Shown here: one piece after another, positions 1-8,819 of the stretch
Numbering within the stretch: position 1 is the first letter of the stretch
How the letters are laid out: each line of letters starts with the position of its first letter
Assembly: GCA_026708585.1 (NCBI GenBank)
Contig: JAPOUQ010000012.1
Coordinates: 1-40,252 of the forward strand
DNA length: 40,252 nt
Source of the DNA: Gammaproteobacteria bacterium
Lineage (GTDB): Bacteria > Pseudomonadota > Gammaproteobacteria > Arenicellales > Poriferihabitantaceae
Reading direction: 5' to 3'
Translations under genes and position numbers: made by a program
The notes under the pieces: generated by a model
Told to the model about the DNA's origin: nothing
The model's database searches: none
What the model saw: only the letters and a program-made list of their open reading frames with translations

Positions 1-854
1 ATCGGGACAAGATTCGTATCTGGTATAACGGCTACCACTGGCTCGGTACCGAGAAACTCTATAATCCCCATGACATTCTTCATCTCTTTTATGAGCGTGA
101 GTATACGGAACACTGGTTCCAGTCCGGCGCGCCGGGTTATCTGTATCGGCTGTTGCAAGAGAACCGAGTCAGTCCCATGAAGCTGGAAAATTGCGTAGTC
201 AATGCATCTTCGGTTTCCAAGTTTGAGCTGGACAAATTCAGTTATGAGGCTTTGCTGTTCCAGTCTGGGTATCTAACCATCAAAGAAAAGGAAGTGAAAG
301 AGGACAATATTCTGTACCATTTGGACTATCCGAATTATGAGGTCCAGAGAAGTTTCAATGCTGGACTAGCTGAGCACCTGACCAAGCGTGGTCGGGAGAT
401 CGTGGAGGCGGGAAATGAACTCATTCAAGCGTTAGGGGAGAACGACTTTTCTGCATTCAAGGAGAAGATTCAAGCCATGTTAGATGGAATTCCATATGCA
501 TGGCCTTCCAGTGGTGGTCTTGAGCGTTATGAATCCTGGTATGCGAGTTTGTTGTCCATGAGTTTTCGCACCACACGGGTTGATCTGAAGGCAGAGGAAA
601 TGAGCAGTCATGGTCGTTCAGACTTGGTGATCCTGCATGCGAATCAGGTGTTCGTGCTGGAATTCAAGATGGTGAAAAGCGGTAATAATATGGAAAGAAA
701 AGTGAAAAAAGGTCTTGAAGAGGCCATTACACAGACTCGTGCAAAAGGTTATGCCAAGAAGTATCGAGACCTTGATCAACCCATTCACTTGATTGGAATG
801 GTATTTGGAGAGGAAGTGCGAAACCTACTGGATATTCGTGTGGAGATGTACTAA
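1..854 (+). CDS. AAA-ATPase-like / PD-(D/E)XK nuclease domain protein, 3' part
   Basis: The reading frame is open from the left edge (codons in phase with position 3), so the N-terminal ATPase half lies outside the window. The first visible residues, IWYNGYHWLG followed by YNPHDILHLF and HWFQSGAPGYL, match the end of the AAA-ATPase-like domain (Pfam AAA-ATPase_like). The C-terminal part, GRSDLVI followed by VFVLEFKM, is the D...ExK core of the PD-(D/E)XK family that usually follows it (PDDEXK_9, formerly DUF1703). These proteins occur in many dispersed copies in some bacteria. Their function is not established; a nuclease or defence/mobile role is only inferred. An internal TTG near 153 could be mistaken for a start, but homologous sequence continues upstream of it. 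The next 180 bases hold no gene. Confidence 0.85.
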   Translation, partial: RDKIRIWYNGYHWLGTEKLYNPHDILHLFYEREYTEHWFQSGAPGYLYRLLQENRVSPMKLENCVVNASSVSKFELDKFSYEALLFQSGYLTIKEKEVKEDNILYHLDYPNYEVQRSFNAGLAEHLTKRGREIVEAGNELIQALGENDFSAFKEKIQAMLDGIPYAWPSSGGLERYESWYASLLSMSFRTTRVDLKAEEMSSHGRSDLVILHANQVFVLEFKMVKSGNNMERKVKKGLEEAITQTRAKGYAKKYRDLDQPIHLIGMVFGEEVRNLLDIRVEMY

Positions 855-1034
855 CATTTTGATCCAATATCCTAGCATGTGTTGGCAATCATTCGTTATA
901 GCCATTATGTACGGATAGATTTTCATGAAATAACTATAGCATTACTGAATTTAGAAAAAGAACTATATATATCGTAACTTTTCTAATCCGATTGGGAGCG
1001 AAGAGTTATTTTTCTGTTACTGAAAAATCAAAAA

Positions 1035-1271
1035 ATGAGTACCATCGTTACACCAAAAGATATCGAGATGTGGATTCGCGCTGGCCTTGAAGGTTGTGAA
1101 GTTTCAGCCGATGGAGATGGACGGCACTTTGAAGCACGTATTGTTTACGAAGGCTTTACTGGTAAATCACTGGTTCAACGTCACCAAATGGTCTATAGAG
1201 CTTTGGGCGATAAGATGAAAGAAGATATTCATGCGCTATCTATGAAAACCATGACACCGGATGAGTTATAA
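1035..1271 (+). CDS. ibaG: BolA/IbaG family protein
   Basis: This is a 78-residue single-domain protein of the BolA superfamily, closer to E. coli IbaG (YrbA) than to BolA. The family core is visible: a short N-terminal helix, then VSADGDGRHFEARIVYEGF, then the helix QRHQMVYRAL and the ending DIHALSMKTMTPDE. The conserved Cys/His-type ligand region contains C21 and H38. BolA proteins bind monothiol glutaredoxins and share a [2Fe-2S] cluster used in iron-sulfur trafficking and iron sensing. The gene lies 34 bases upstream of a CGFS glutaredoxin in the same direction, which is the expected partner and suggests one transcript. The choice of the name ibaG over bolA rests on resemblance only. Confidence 0.85.
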   Translation: MSTIVTPKDIEMWIRAGLEGCEVSADGDGRHFEARIVYEGFTGKSLVQRHQMVYRALGDKMKEDIHALSMKTMTPDEL

Positions 1272-1305
1272 TTAATATCTGCACATTTATTCTCAGGAGT
1301 TAGAT

Positions 1306-1641
1306 ATGTCGATTGAAGAGCAACTAAGAGAAGTCATCGAAAACAATGAAATTATTCTTTTTATGAAGGGAACGCCAGAATTTCCACAGTGTGGATTTTC
1401 AGGACGAACGGCTCAGATTCTTGAGGCATGCGGAGTTCCTTACGCATCTGTCAATGTACTCGCTGATGACGCCGTACGAGAAGGAATCAAACAGTATTCG
1501 AATTGGCCAACTGTTCCACAACTTTACATTCGAGGAGAGTTTATCGGCGGATGCGATATCATGATGGAAATGTATGAAAACGGTGAGCTTGAGAAGTTAC
1601 TTAATGTCAGCAAAAGCGAGACCGAATCGGCTGAACAGTGA
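1306..1641 (+). CDS. grxD: Monothiol glutaredoxin, Grx4 type
   Basis: This 111-residue protein carries the monothiol active site C29-G30-F31-S32 within PQCGFSGRTAQIL. It also has the glutathione-binding TVPQLY motif and the GGCDIMMEM segment near the C-terminus. CGFS glutaredoxins do not mainly act as reductases. They hold a glutathione-coordinated [2Fe-2S] cluster as a dimer or as a heterodimer with BolA proteins, and deliver it in the cytosol. Length matches E. coli GrxD (115 residues). A ribosome binding site (AGGAG) stands about 8 bases before the ATG. It is likely co-transcribed with the preceding bolA-type gene. The C-terminal tail, rich in Ser and Glu, is probably disordered. Confidence 0.93.
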   Translation: MSIEEQLREVIENNEIILFMKGTPEFPQCGFSGRTAQILEACGVPYASVNVLADDAVREGIKQYSNWPTVPQLYIRGEFIGGCDIMMEMYENGELEKLLNVSKSETESAEQ

Positions 1642-2055
1642 TTCATATGATTTTGTCTCAAGGATTATGATAGTCTCTATATCCACTCAAGAAGATGATT
1701 GGCTTCATGGAATGAACTGATTCAATAGTATGAAGTCTAATTTGCCGAGTTATCCATGATATAGTTTCGGTCAGTTGATAGTCGAAATTTGTTGATTGTG
1801 AAGGCAATGTTTCTAAATCCGTTGAAATTGAAGGTGATTATTCTTTTCAACTCTTTTATCGCCTAGTTCGTCCCTTAACGATAAATCATTTGCGCTAAGC
1901 CCATATCGGCATTAGTTGTGAAAAAAGTATACAAATATTTTTGGTATGGGTTATTTCGCACATATCAACAGAATGCCGGAACTAAAGGGTCATGGCGAAC
2001 TTTGGTTCTGACTATGACAAGTTCGGGATAATGGCTTCATTACCAGAGGCGAGCA
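1642..2055. other. Intergenic region without a supported gene
   Basis: About 410 bases between grxD and the AddB-like gene. I find no open frame with family resemblance, no tRNA and no clear terminator hairpin with a T-run. A near-match to a DnaA box occurs around 1750 (TTATCCATG) but stands alone. The stretch near 1916-1960 is AT-rich and may hold the promoter of the helicase/nuclease pair, but no pair of boxes at proper spacing can be read with confidence. Confidence 0.5.
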
Positions 2056-4758
2056 TTGGACATTCATCAATATATTGATAACAAATATTCCATCATTTGC
2101 GCCAACATTCGTCTGACCCAATATCTCAAATATCAATATTCGCAAAAGCAACTGGGAAAAGGACTTAAGAGTTGGGAAACCCCAGACGTCCTCACATGGA
2201 ATGCTTGGGTTCGACGATGCTGGAGCGATCTTCGAGTTCGACACAAAGATCTTGAGTTGCTTTTGAATCAAACTCAAGAAGTTCTCCTTTGGAAAGAAAT
2301 TATCCAAAAACAATACGATAAGAGTTTTCTGTGGCACATTCCTTCGATTGCAAGACAGGCGCAATCGGCCTGGCGAATCATGAAGGAATACCGAATACCG
2401 GAGTTTTCTGACACGGATGGACTCGGGAGGGATCATCAGTTCTTTCGAACTTGGTCTAAGGTATTCAAAGAACGATGCCAGCAAAAAAACTGGATTGATC
2501 TATTAAGTATTCCACAACACATCGGTGATTATTTGCTGAAGGAACCGGAACTAGCAAATTCCGGTATCGTGCTGATAGGGTTTGATATATTCACACCCCA
2601 GCAAGAGGAATTGGTCCATAAGCTCACCGAGGTTGGAGTCGAAGTGATCCAATTTCAGGAACCTGAAGGTCCGAATGCAGAGATACAGATTGCAAAATGC
2701 ATGGATATCAGTGAAGAGATTCGTTTTTCCGCAAACTGGGCGAAACAGAAAATACAGGAAAATTCTCAAGCAAAAATTGGCATTCTCGCCCCGGGTCTGC
2801 GCGAACATCGCCAGGCCATTGCTAATACTTTCGAAGAAGTCTTATCTCCCGGAAGTCTCAGATATAACCAACAGAACACATCTTTGCCATTTAGCATCAC
2901 ACTAGGTCGTTCTCTGTTGGACTATCCAATGATTGCGGTGATTTTTAATTTGCTGGCCTTAAAACCGCATACTTTTACCTTGTCTGAAATTAGTAATTTG
3001 CTACGGACTCCGTTTATCAGGGGTTATGAAGAAGAACGTGCAAGTCGTGCTCTTTTGGATGAGAGATTGCGAAAAAAGAATCAGCAAGTCTTTACCATAA
3101 GCGATATTAAGTACCACGTCGCTCAAATGAATCAGCAGGGATACTCCCTAAACCTGTTTTTGCGATCCTTCAGTAATTTTTGTGAATACCAGCAAGCCTT
3201 GTCAGCAAGGGACGCACCTTCAAGCTGGTCTGAACATTTTTCTAATATGTTGGAAAAGATCGGATGGCCAGGCGAGCGACAGCTCAACAGTGATGAGCAG
3301 CAACAAAGTGAGGCATGGGGTTCAGTTCTCGAGAGGCTGGCATCCATTCATGTCGTTAAATCTGGGGTGAAGCGTTCCGAGGCATTTTCGATATTGCGTC
3401 ATGAAGCAGGCGATCAGGGTTTTCAGCATCACACGCCGGAGTCTCCTATTGAGATTATGGATCCGCAAGGCGCCACGGCTATGCGATTCGATCATGTCTG
3501 GATGCTGGGTATGAATGAAAACATCTGGCCACGGCCAGTTACCCCCAATCCATTCATACCAATAAGGTTACAGTCCCAATATGGTGTTCTTCATTCGGAT
3601 ACACAAATGTTCCTTGAATGGACTGAGCGACTTCAAAACAAAATTATACGCTCTAGTCAAAATTTGATATTCAGTTATTCCTGCTTCAATGATGATCGTC
3701 CGTTACTGGGTAGTCCGTTACTTCCAAAACAGGAACATTGCGATATTAATAATAGCCTATTAGAGACAAGGACATATCAACAAGTGATTTATCAAGCTGG
3801 TGGAATAGAAGAAATTGCCGACTTCAAGGCACCATCGGCCGAAAACCACACTGGAGGAACCAGTATTTTTTCTGATCAGTCGCAGTGTCCATTTCGTTCC
3901 TTTGCAATACATCGATTACATTCACACGATCTTGAAGAGCCAGATATTGGTTTGAGTCCCAAGCAACGGGGTTTGATGGTACACAATTTGATGCAGTTAT
4001 TTTGGGAAGATGTTACATCCCATGAAGAGCTTGTCAAACGTACCCCAGAGGCGCACGCCAAACTCATTGCATTGCTTGTTGAACGGGAAATTCGAGAAGC
4101 ACAAGAAAAGTTGCCGAGTGTATTCACATCGCAATTTCGCAAAGTTGAATTCGCACGCCTAAAATCTATCATGACCAGTTGGATTGATATAGAGAGAGCC
4201 CGAAAACCATTTTGGGTGCGAGATCTGGAATTTGGGGTTGAGTGTACATTGCAGGGAGTTAAATTCCGTGGTCGGGTTGACCGAATCGACGAACTGAATG
4301 ATGGTTCTTTGGTGATTATTGATTATAAGACTGGTGTACAGTCTATTAGTGATTGGGCTCCTGAAAGACCCAAAGATCCGCAATTGCCCTTATATGCAGT
4401 AGCCATGCATGGAGATATTGCGGTGATCGTTTTTGCGATTATGAGACAGGGCAGTGAATTTGGGTTTCGGGGATTGGCATCTGGGTCTAACATTTTCAAT
4501 CATGATACTTCAAACAGGGATCGAGTGAAGAAATTTGATCATGACATGACGACCCGAAAAAAGTTTTTGGGTGATTTCGCGGAAAATAAAACCTGGAAAG
4601 ATTTGCTGAGCCAATGGCGAAGCGATGTGGAGGTATTGGCAGAAGAGTTTCGAGAGGGTTTTGCGTCAGTCCAACCCATGAATAAAAATGTTTGCCAATA
4701 TTGTGATCAAAGCCTGTTTTGTCGAATTGACGAAATTCGGAAAAATCAGGCAGAATGA
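2056..4758 (+). CDS. AddB-like PD-(D/E)XK nuclease, probable DNA repair protein
   Basis: This 900-residue protein resembles the AddB-like 'probable DNA repair protein' family found in beta- and gammaproteobacteria. It has an inactivated helicase-like N-terminal body and a RecB-type nuclease at the C-terminus. The nuclease core is visible as GRVDRID (residues 739-745, D742 and D745) and VIIDYKTG (D756, K758). Four cysteines, C611 in QCPFRSFA plus C880, C883 and C889, match the iron-sulfur cluster ligands that staple AddB nuclease domains. It overlaps the next helicase gene by four bases (ATGA), so the two are almost certainly translated together and act as a heterodimer that resects double-strand breaks for RecA. 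The start is a TTG at 2056 preceded by GAGGCGAG; nearby upstream ATGs are out of frame or run into a stop. Confidence 0.87.
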   Translation: MDIHQYIDNKYSIICANIRLTQYLKYQYSQKQLGKGLKSWETPDVLTWNAWVRRCWSDLRVRHKDLELLLNQTQEVLLWKEIIQKQYDKSFLWHIPSIARQAQSAWRIMKEYRIPEFSDTDGLGRDHQFFRTWSKVFKERCQQKNWIDLLSIPQHIGDYLLKEPELANSGIVLIGFDIFTPQQEELVHKLTEVGVEVIQFQEPEGPNAEIQIAKCMDISEEIRFSANWAKQKIQENSQAKIGILAPGLREHRQAIANTFEEVLSPGSLRYNQQNTSLPFSITLGRSLLDYPMIAVIFNLLALKPHTFTLSEISNLLRTPFIRGYEEERASRALLDERLRKKNQQVFTISDIKYHVAQMNQQGYSLNLFLRSFSNFCEYQQALSARDAPSSWSEHFSNMLEKIGWPGERQLNSDEQQQSEAWGSVLERLASIHVVKSGVKRSEAFSILRHEAGDQGFQHHTPESPIEIMDPQGATAMRFDHVWMLGMNENIWPRPVTPNPFIPIRLQSQYGVLHSDTQMFLEWTERLQNKIIRSSQNLIFSYSCFNDDRPLLGSPLLPKQEHCDINNSLLETRTYQQVIYQAGGIEEIADFKAPSAENHTGGTSIFSDQSQCPFRSFAIHRLHSHDLEEPDIGLSPKQRGLMVHNLMQLFWEDVTSHEELVKRTPEAHAKLIALLVEREIREAQEKLPSVFTSQFRKVEFARLKSIMTSWIDIERARKPFWVRDLEFGVECTLQGVKFRGRVDRIDELNDGSLVIIDYKTGVQSISDWAPERPKDPQLPLYAVAMHGDIAVIVFAIMRQGSEFGFRGLASGSNIFNHDTSNRDRVKKFDHDMTTRKKFLGDFAENKTWKDLLSQWRSDVEVLAEEFREGFASVQPMNKNVCQYCDQSLFCRIDEIRKNQAE

Positions 4759-7700
4759 TGAGTTCTTTGGTCGCAATTGCAGACAAAGATGTTCGGGAGG
4801 AAGTACTGGATCCGGCGCGATCATTCATCGTCCAGGCCCCTGCTGGTTCCGGTAAGACGGAGGTACTGATTCGCCGGTACCTTCGATTACTACTAGTGGT
4901 AAATCAACCCGAGGAGATTGTAGCAATCACCTTTACACGAAAAGCAGCTGCTGAGATGCGAGAACGAATACTCAATTCTCTAGAATCTGCAGTACTAGAT
5001 CCGAACGGTCAATCACATCAGGATTTGAGGGCAAGGGAACGTTGGGAAATTGCCCGTAAGGTATTGAATCGGAGTGATCAGCTTGGCTGGCGTTTGACCA
5101 CCAACCCTGCGCGAACCAGAATACAGACCATTGATTCATTCTGTGCAAGTTTGGTCAAGCAAATGCCAGTGTTGTCAAGGTTAGGGGGTCTTCCGGAGAT
5201 ACTCGAAGATGCAGGGCCGCTCTATCGGGAGGCTGCCGATGAGGTGCTGAAGATCCTGAATGAGGATATTGATACCGAACAGAGGGTATCAGACGATAAG
5301 CACTTAAGTGAATCACTTGCCATTTTGCTGAGGCATCTAGACAACGATCTACCCCGCATTCGGGACTTAATTTCGACCATGCTAGAGAAACGCGACCAGT
5401 GGCAGGATTATGCTTTTGATATGCAATCGGCCAAGGATAATCCGAATATTGATTTCAGGGCAATCCTCGAAAGCCATATCGAACGCCATATCGAATCAGT
5501 AATTGAGAGAGCTCGTGCAAACATTCCCAAGGATAGCAGAGCAGAATTTTCCATGATAATGAATTATGCATTAGCTAACCTTGGCGTGATCATGCCTAAC
5601 CAGTTCATTGACGATATACTCGAAGAAAATTCCGGAGGAATTGAAATTTGGCAACAGATCACAAAAGTTTGTTTAACTAATGATGGGACATGGCGAAAAA
5701 GGATAACGGTCAAAGAAGGATTTCCGTCAGGTTCTGAGAATGTTCACTTTAAATTAAGGTTTGAATCGCTTCTTGGGACATTTGATAAAGTTGAGCAACT
5801 TGAAGAATATTTTCGGCAAGTACAACGACTCCCAGAGCCATCCTATACCACAGAGGAATGGTCAGTACTTGAGGTTATACCCGAATTGTTGAGGAGGGCT
5901 TACGCAGAATTACGTCTTTTGTTCAAGGAAAGAAATCAGGTTGACTTTGTAGAAATGTCGGTTGCTGCCAATCATGCACTTGGAGAAGAAGATGATCCCA
6001 CTGACCTAACACTTTATCTGGATCATCGTATTCAGCATATCCTGATCGATGAATATCAGGATAGCTCCAAAGGACAGCAACGATTACTGGAAAAGTTGAC
6101 TGCCGGATGGACAGATGCAGATGGGCATAGCCTATTTCTAGTGGGTGATCCAATGCAATCGATTTATCGATTCAGAGATGCAGAGGTCGGTCTTTTTCTC
6201 AAGACATGGAATGACCAGCAGCTCGGTCAAATATCGGTTCACCCCAGACAGATTACTATGAATTTTCGTTCTGATGAAGCTTTGGTTTCATGGGTGAATG
6301 ATACCTTGCCTGAAGTATTTCCGAAGCTAACAAACAGACTCATGGGAGCGGTCACTTACACTCCAGCAGTGGCCTTTCAGTCATATGAAGAAGAATGCGG
6401 AACAAAGTTGTATGCACTAAACGGTTCAATGGAGGAGGCACAACAGGTTGTTGACCTCATTCGGAAGACTCAAGAGGTTTATCCCAGTGATACCATTGCA
6501 ATATTGGTGAGAAGTCGTAATCACCTCAAGCGAATCGTTCCGGCGTTGATCCAGTCAAAAATTTCATTTCGAGCGGTCGATACCGAGAGACTAGGTAACA
6601 ATCCGGTGATCCAGGATTTGATTGCCTTGACTAGGGCATTGCATCACGAAGCAGACCGTGTTTCATGGTTTGCTGTACTCCGTGCGCCTTGGTGTGGTTT
6701 AACTCTCAAGGATTTATTTCAATTGGCCGGTGAGAACCGAGAACAGACGATTTGGCAATGTATACGGAATGACTCAATCATCGAAACACTAAGTCAAGAT
6801 GGACAGGGACGACTTTTGCGAATGCGATCGGCTTTAGAAAAGGCATTTGACCTGGAGGGTAGAGTATCACTGCGACGATGGATTGAAGGCGCTTGGATTA
6901 ATCTTGGCGGGCCAGCGAGTTTGAAACATGAAGACGATTTGATCAATGCAGAAACTTTTTTCTGCGAGCTGAATGCAATGGATGAGGGTGGATACATATG
7001 CGACAGAAAGGCGTTTCTTGAACGCATTAATGCTCTTTTTGCCAGAGCGGATACTCAATCGGATGGCACATTACAGATTATGACCATACACAAAGCCAAA
7101 GGCCTTGAATTTGATCACGTTATTTTGCCTGGTCTTGGTAATGGAGGGGGAAGAAGTTCCGAACAACTTTTTCTTTGGTCGGAGATACCGGACGGTCTGC
7201 TGGTGGCCCCAATCAAAAGTCCGACCCAAGAGATATCATCCAATATTTACAAGTTCATTCAAGATTACGAAAAAAAAAGGAGGGAATATGAGGAAAGCCG
7301 TTTGCTATATGTGGCACTGACACGGGCTCGAAAGAACCTGCATTTGATGATGACAGTAAGAACTTCTGAGCCTCCGCAAGGATCAATGCTTGCCAAACTA
7401 TGGCCAGCATTATTTCAAGAATATCATCGATTGTCTGAAAATATAAAAACTGTTGAATCCGTCCATGCGAGACAACAATCGGAAAATGACTCTGCACGTA
7501 ATATCAGAAGATTGAATACAAGCTGGTGTTTGCCAGATCCACCAACTCATGTTGAATGGACTCCTTCTTTCTCTTTTGATCAAAGAGATGACAATGAAGA
7601 TTTTAAGTCAATTAAATTTAAGTGGGCAGGACAAACCATTAAACAAGTTGGTATCATCGTCCATCGATGTTTGCAACAGATAACAACTGAAGGAGCGGAG

Positions 7701-8162
7701 CATTGGAATGCTGACCGGATCACACATTGGCAGGATTATTTTCGTGATTCACTAAAATCAGTTGGAGTGGCAAATGAAGATCTTAAAGAAGCAATCTCGC
7801 TAGTTCGTTCGGCTCTAACTCAAACCTTGCAGGATCCTTGCGGTCAATGGATTATTAGCAGTAAACACAAGGATGCAAAGTGTGAATTTGCATTAAGCGG
7901 AGTCTATCGCGGAAATCTGGTGAATATCGTGATTGACAGAACCTTCGTTGATGAAAAGGGGGTACGCTGGATTGTCGATTACAAGACCTCCCGCCGTGAA
8001 TCCGGTGGAATCGAAGAATTTCTTAATGATCAGGTTGATCGATACAAAAGTCAGTTGGAGAAATATAGGGATATCATGTCTTCCTTTGATGATCGTCCAA
8101 TACGGGTTGGACTTTATTTTCCACTCCTCATGGGTTGGCGAGAATTGCCCATTCGAGATTAG
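4755..8162 (+). CDS. AddA-like UvrD-family helicase with C-terminal nuclease
   Basis: This 1135-residue superfamily 1A helicase carries the full motif set: Walker A APAGSGKT (28-35), motif Ia AITFTRKAAAEM, motif II DEYQD (432-436), motif III GDPMQSIYRFR (464-474), motif IV NFRSDEAL, motif V TIHKAKGLEFD (777-787) and motif VI ALTRAR (854-859). A RecB-type nuclease follows near the C-terminus, with D1061 in VIDRTF and IVDYKTS (D1075, K1077). This is the arrangement of AddA: 3'-5' motor plus one nuclease site. Its partner is the AddB-like gene just upstream, with a four-base overlap. Together they would replace or complement RecBCD, but no recB, recC or recD lies in this window. I leave the symbol blank because the proteobacterial AddAB-like family has several naming schemes. 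Confidence 0.92.
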   Translation: MMSSLVAIADKDVREEVLDPARSFIVQAPAGSGKTEVLIRRYLRLLLVVNQPEEIVAITFTRKAAAEMRERILNSLESAVLDPNGQSHQDLRARERWEIARKVLNRSDQLGWRLTTNPARTRIQTIDSFCASLVKQMPVLSRLGGLPEILEDAGPLYREAADEVLKILNEDIDTEQRVSDDKHLSESLAILLRHLDNDLPRIRDLISTMLEKRDQWQDYAFDMQSAKDNPNIDFRAILESHIERHIESVIERARANIPKDSRAEFSMIMNYALANLGVIMPNQFIDDILEENSGGIEIWQQITKVCLTNDGTWRKRITVKEGFPSGSENVHFKLRFESLLGTFDKVEQLEEYFRQVQRLPEPSYTTEEWSVLEVIPELLRRAYAELRLLFKERNQVDFVEMSVAANHALGEEDDPTDLTLYLDHRIQHILIDEYQDSSKGQQRLLEKLTAGWTDADGHSLFLVGDPMQSIYRFRDAEVGLFLKTWNDQQLGQISVHPRQITMNFRSDEALVSWVNDTLPEVFPKLTNRLMGAVTYTPAVAFQSYEEECGTKLYALNGSMEEAQQVVDLIRKTQEVYPSDTIAILVRSRNHLKRIVPALIQSKISFRAVDTERLGNNPVIQDLIALTRALHHEADRVSWFAVLRAPWCGLTLKDLFQLAGENREQTIWQCIRNDSIIETLSQDGQGRLLRMRSALEKAFDLEGRVSLRRWIEGAWINLGGPASLKHEDDLINAETFFCELNAMDEGGYICDRKAFLERINALFARADTQSDGTLQIMTIHKAKGLEFDHVILPGLGNGGGRSSEQLFLWSEIPDGLLVAPIKSPTQEISSNIYKFIQDYEKKRREYEESRLLYVALTRARKNLHLMMTVRTSEPPQGSMLAKLWPALFQEYHRLSENIKTVESVHARQQSENDSARNIRRLNTSWCLPDPPTHVEWTPSFSFDQRDDNEDFKSIKFKWAGQTIKQVGIIVHRCLQQITTEGAEHWNADRITHWQDYFRDSLKSVGVANEDLKEAISLVRSALTQTLQDPCGQWIISSKHKDAKCEFALSGVYRGNLVNIVIDRTFVDEKGVRWIVDYKTSRRESGGIEEFLNDQVDRYKSQLEKYRDIMSSFDDRPIRVGLYFPLLMGWRELPIRD

Positions 8163-8213
8163 AGAGCCAATTTTAGTATTCCTGCTTTGACCACAATCAA
8201 TACTCGATGAGCT

Positions 8214-8819
8214 ATGCAACAGAAAAGTGAAAATCTGAACCGTTGTGAGTGGAGTTCGCATGATCCCTTGTATCAGGATTATCATGATCATGAGTGGGGA
8301 GTTCCCGTACATGATAATCAGAAACTATTCGAGTTTTTGTGTCTTGAGGGTGCTCAGGCAGGGCTCAGTTGGATTACTATTTTGCGTAAAAGGGAGTGTT
8401 ATTTTCAAGTTTTTGATGGATTTGATCCTGATGTGATTGCTCACTACGACGCAAGAAAAAAAGTAGAGCTGATGAAGGAGCCCGGTATTGTTCGCAATCG
8501 CTTGAAGATAGAGGCTTTCGTCAATAATGCTCGAGCCACACTTAAGTTGCGGGATGCTGGACTGACCTTGGATGAGTTTTTGTGGGACTTTGTCGATGGG
8601 AGGCCTATACAAAATGCCTGGCGAAGACAGGATCAAGTTCCAGCCAAGACTGATTTGTCTAGTAAGTTAAGCCAGGCACTCAAGGGATGGACCTTTAGTT
8701 TTGTCGGGCCAACAATCTGTTATGCACTCATGCAGGCGACCGGTATGGTAAATGACCATTTGGTTACTTGCTTTCGCTACGACCAAATTCGGGAACAGGC
8801 TGAGCAATTCACAAGATGA
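8214..8819 (+). CDS. tag: DNA-3-methyladenine glycosylase I
   Basis: This 201-residue enzyme removes 3-methyladenine (and 3-methylguanine) from alkylated DNA, starting base excision repair. The Tag signature is clear: C11-E-W, YHDHEWG (H24), LEGAQAGLSW with the acidic residue E45, FVGPTICYALMQATGMVNDH (H182) and C186. C11, H24, H182 and C186 correspond to the zinc ligands of E. coli Tag. It is slightly longer than E. coli Tag (187 residues), mostly through the N-terminus. It follows the AddA-like gene by 51 bases on the same strand, so a DNA-repair transcript is plausible. Its 3' end overlaps the 3' end of htpG on the other strand by 11 bases. Confidence 0.95.
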   Translation: MQQKSENLNRCEWSSHDPLYQDYHDHEWGVPVHDNQKLFEFLCLEGAQAGLSWITILRKRECYFQVFDGFDPDVIAHYDARKKVELMKEPGIVRNRLKIEAFVNNARATLKLRDAGLTLDEFLWDFVDGRPIQNAWRRQDQVPAKTDLSSKLSQALKGWTFSFVGPTICYALMQATGMVNDHLVTCFRYDQIREQAEQFTR

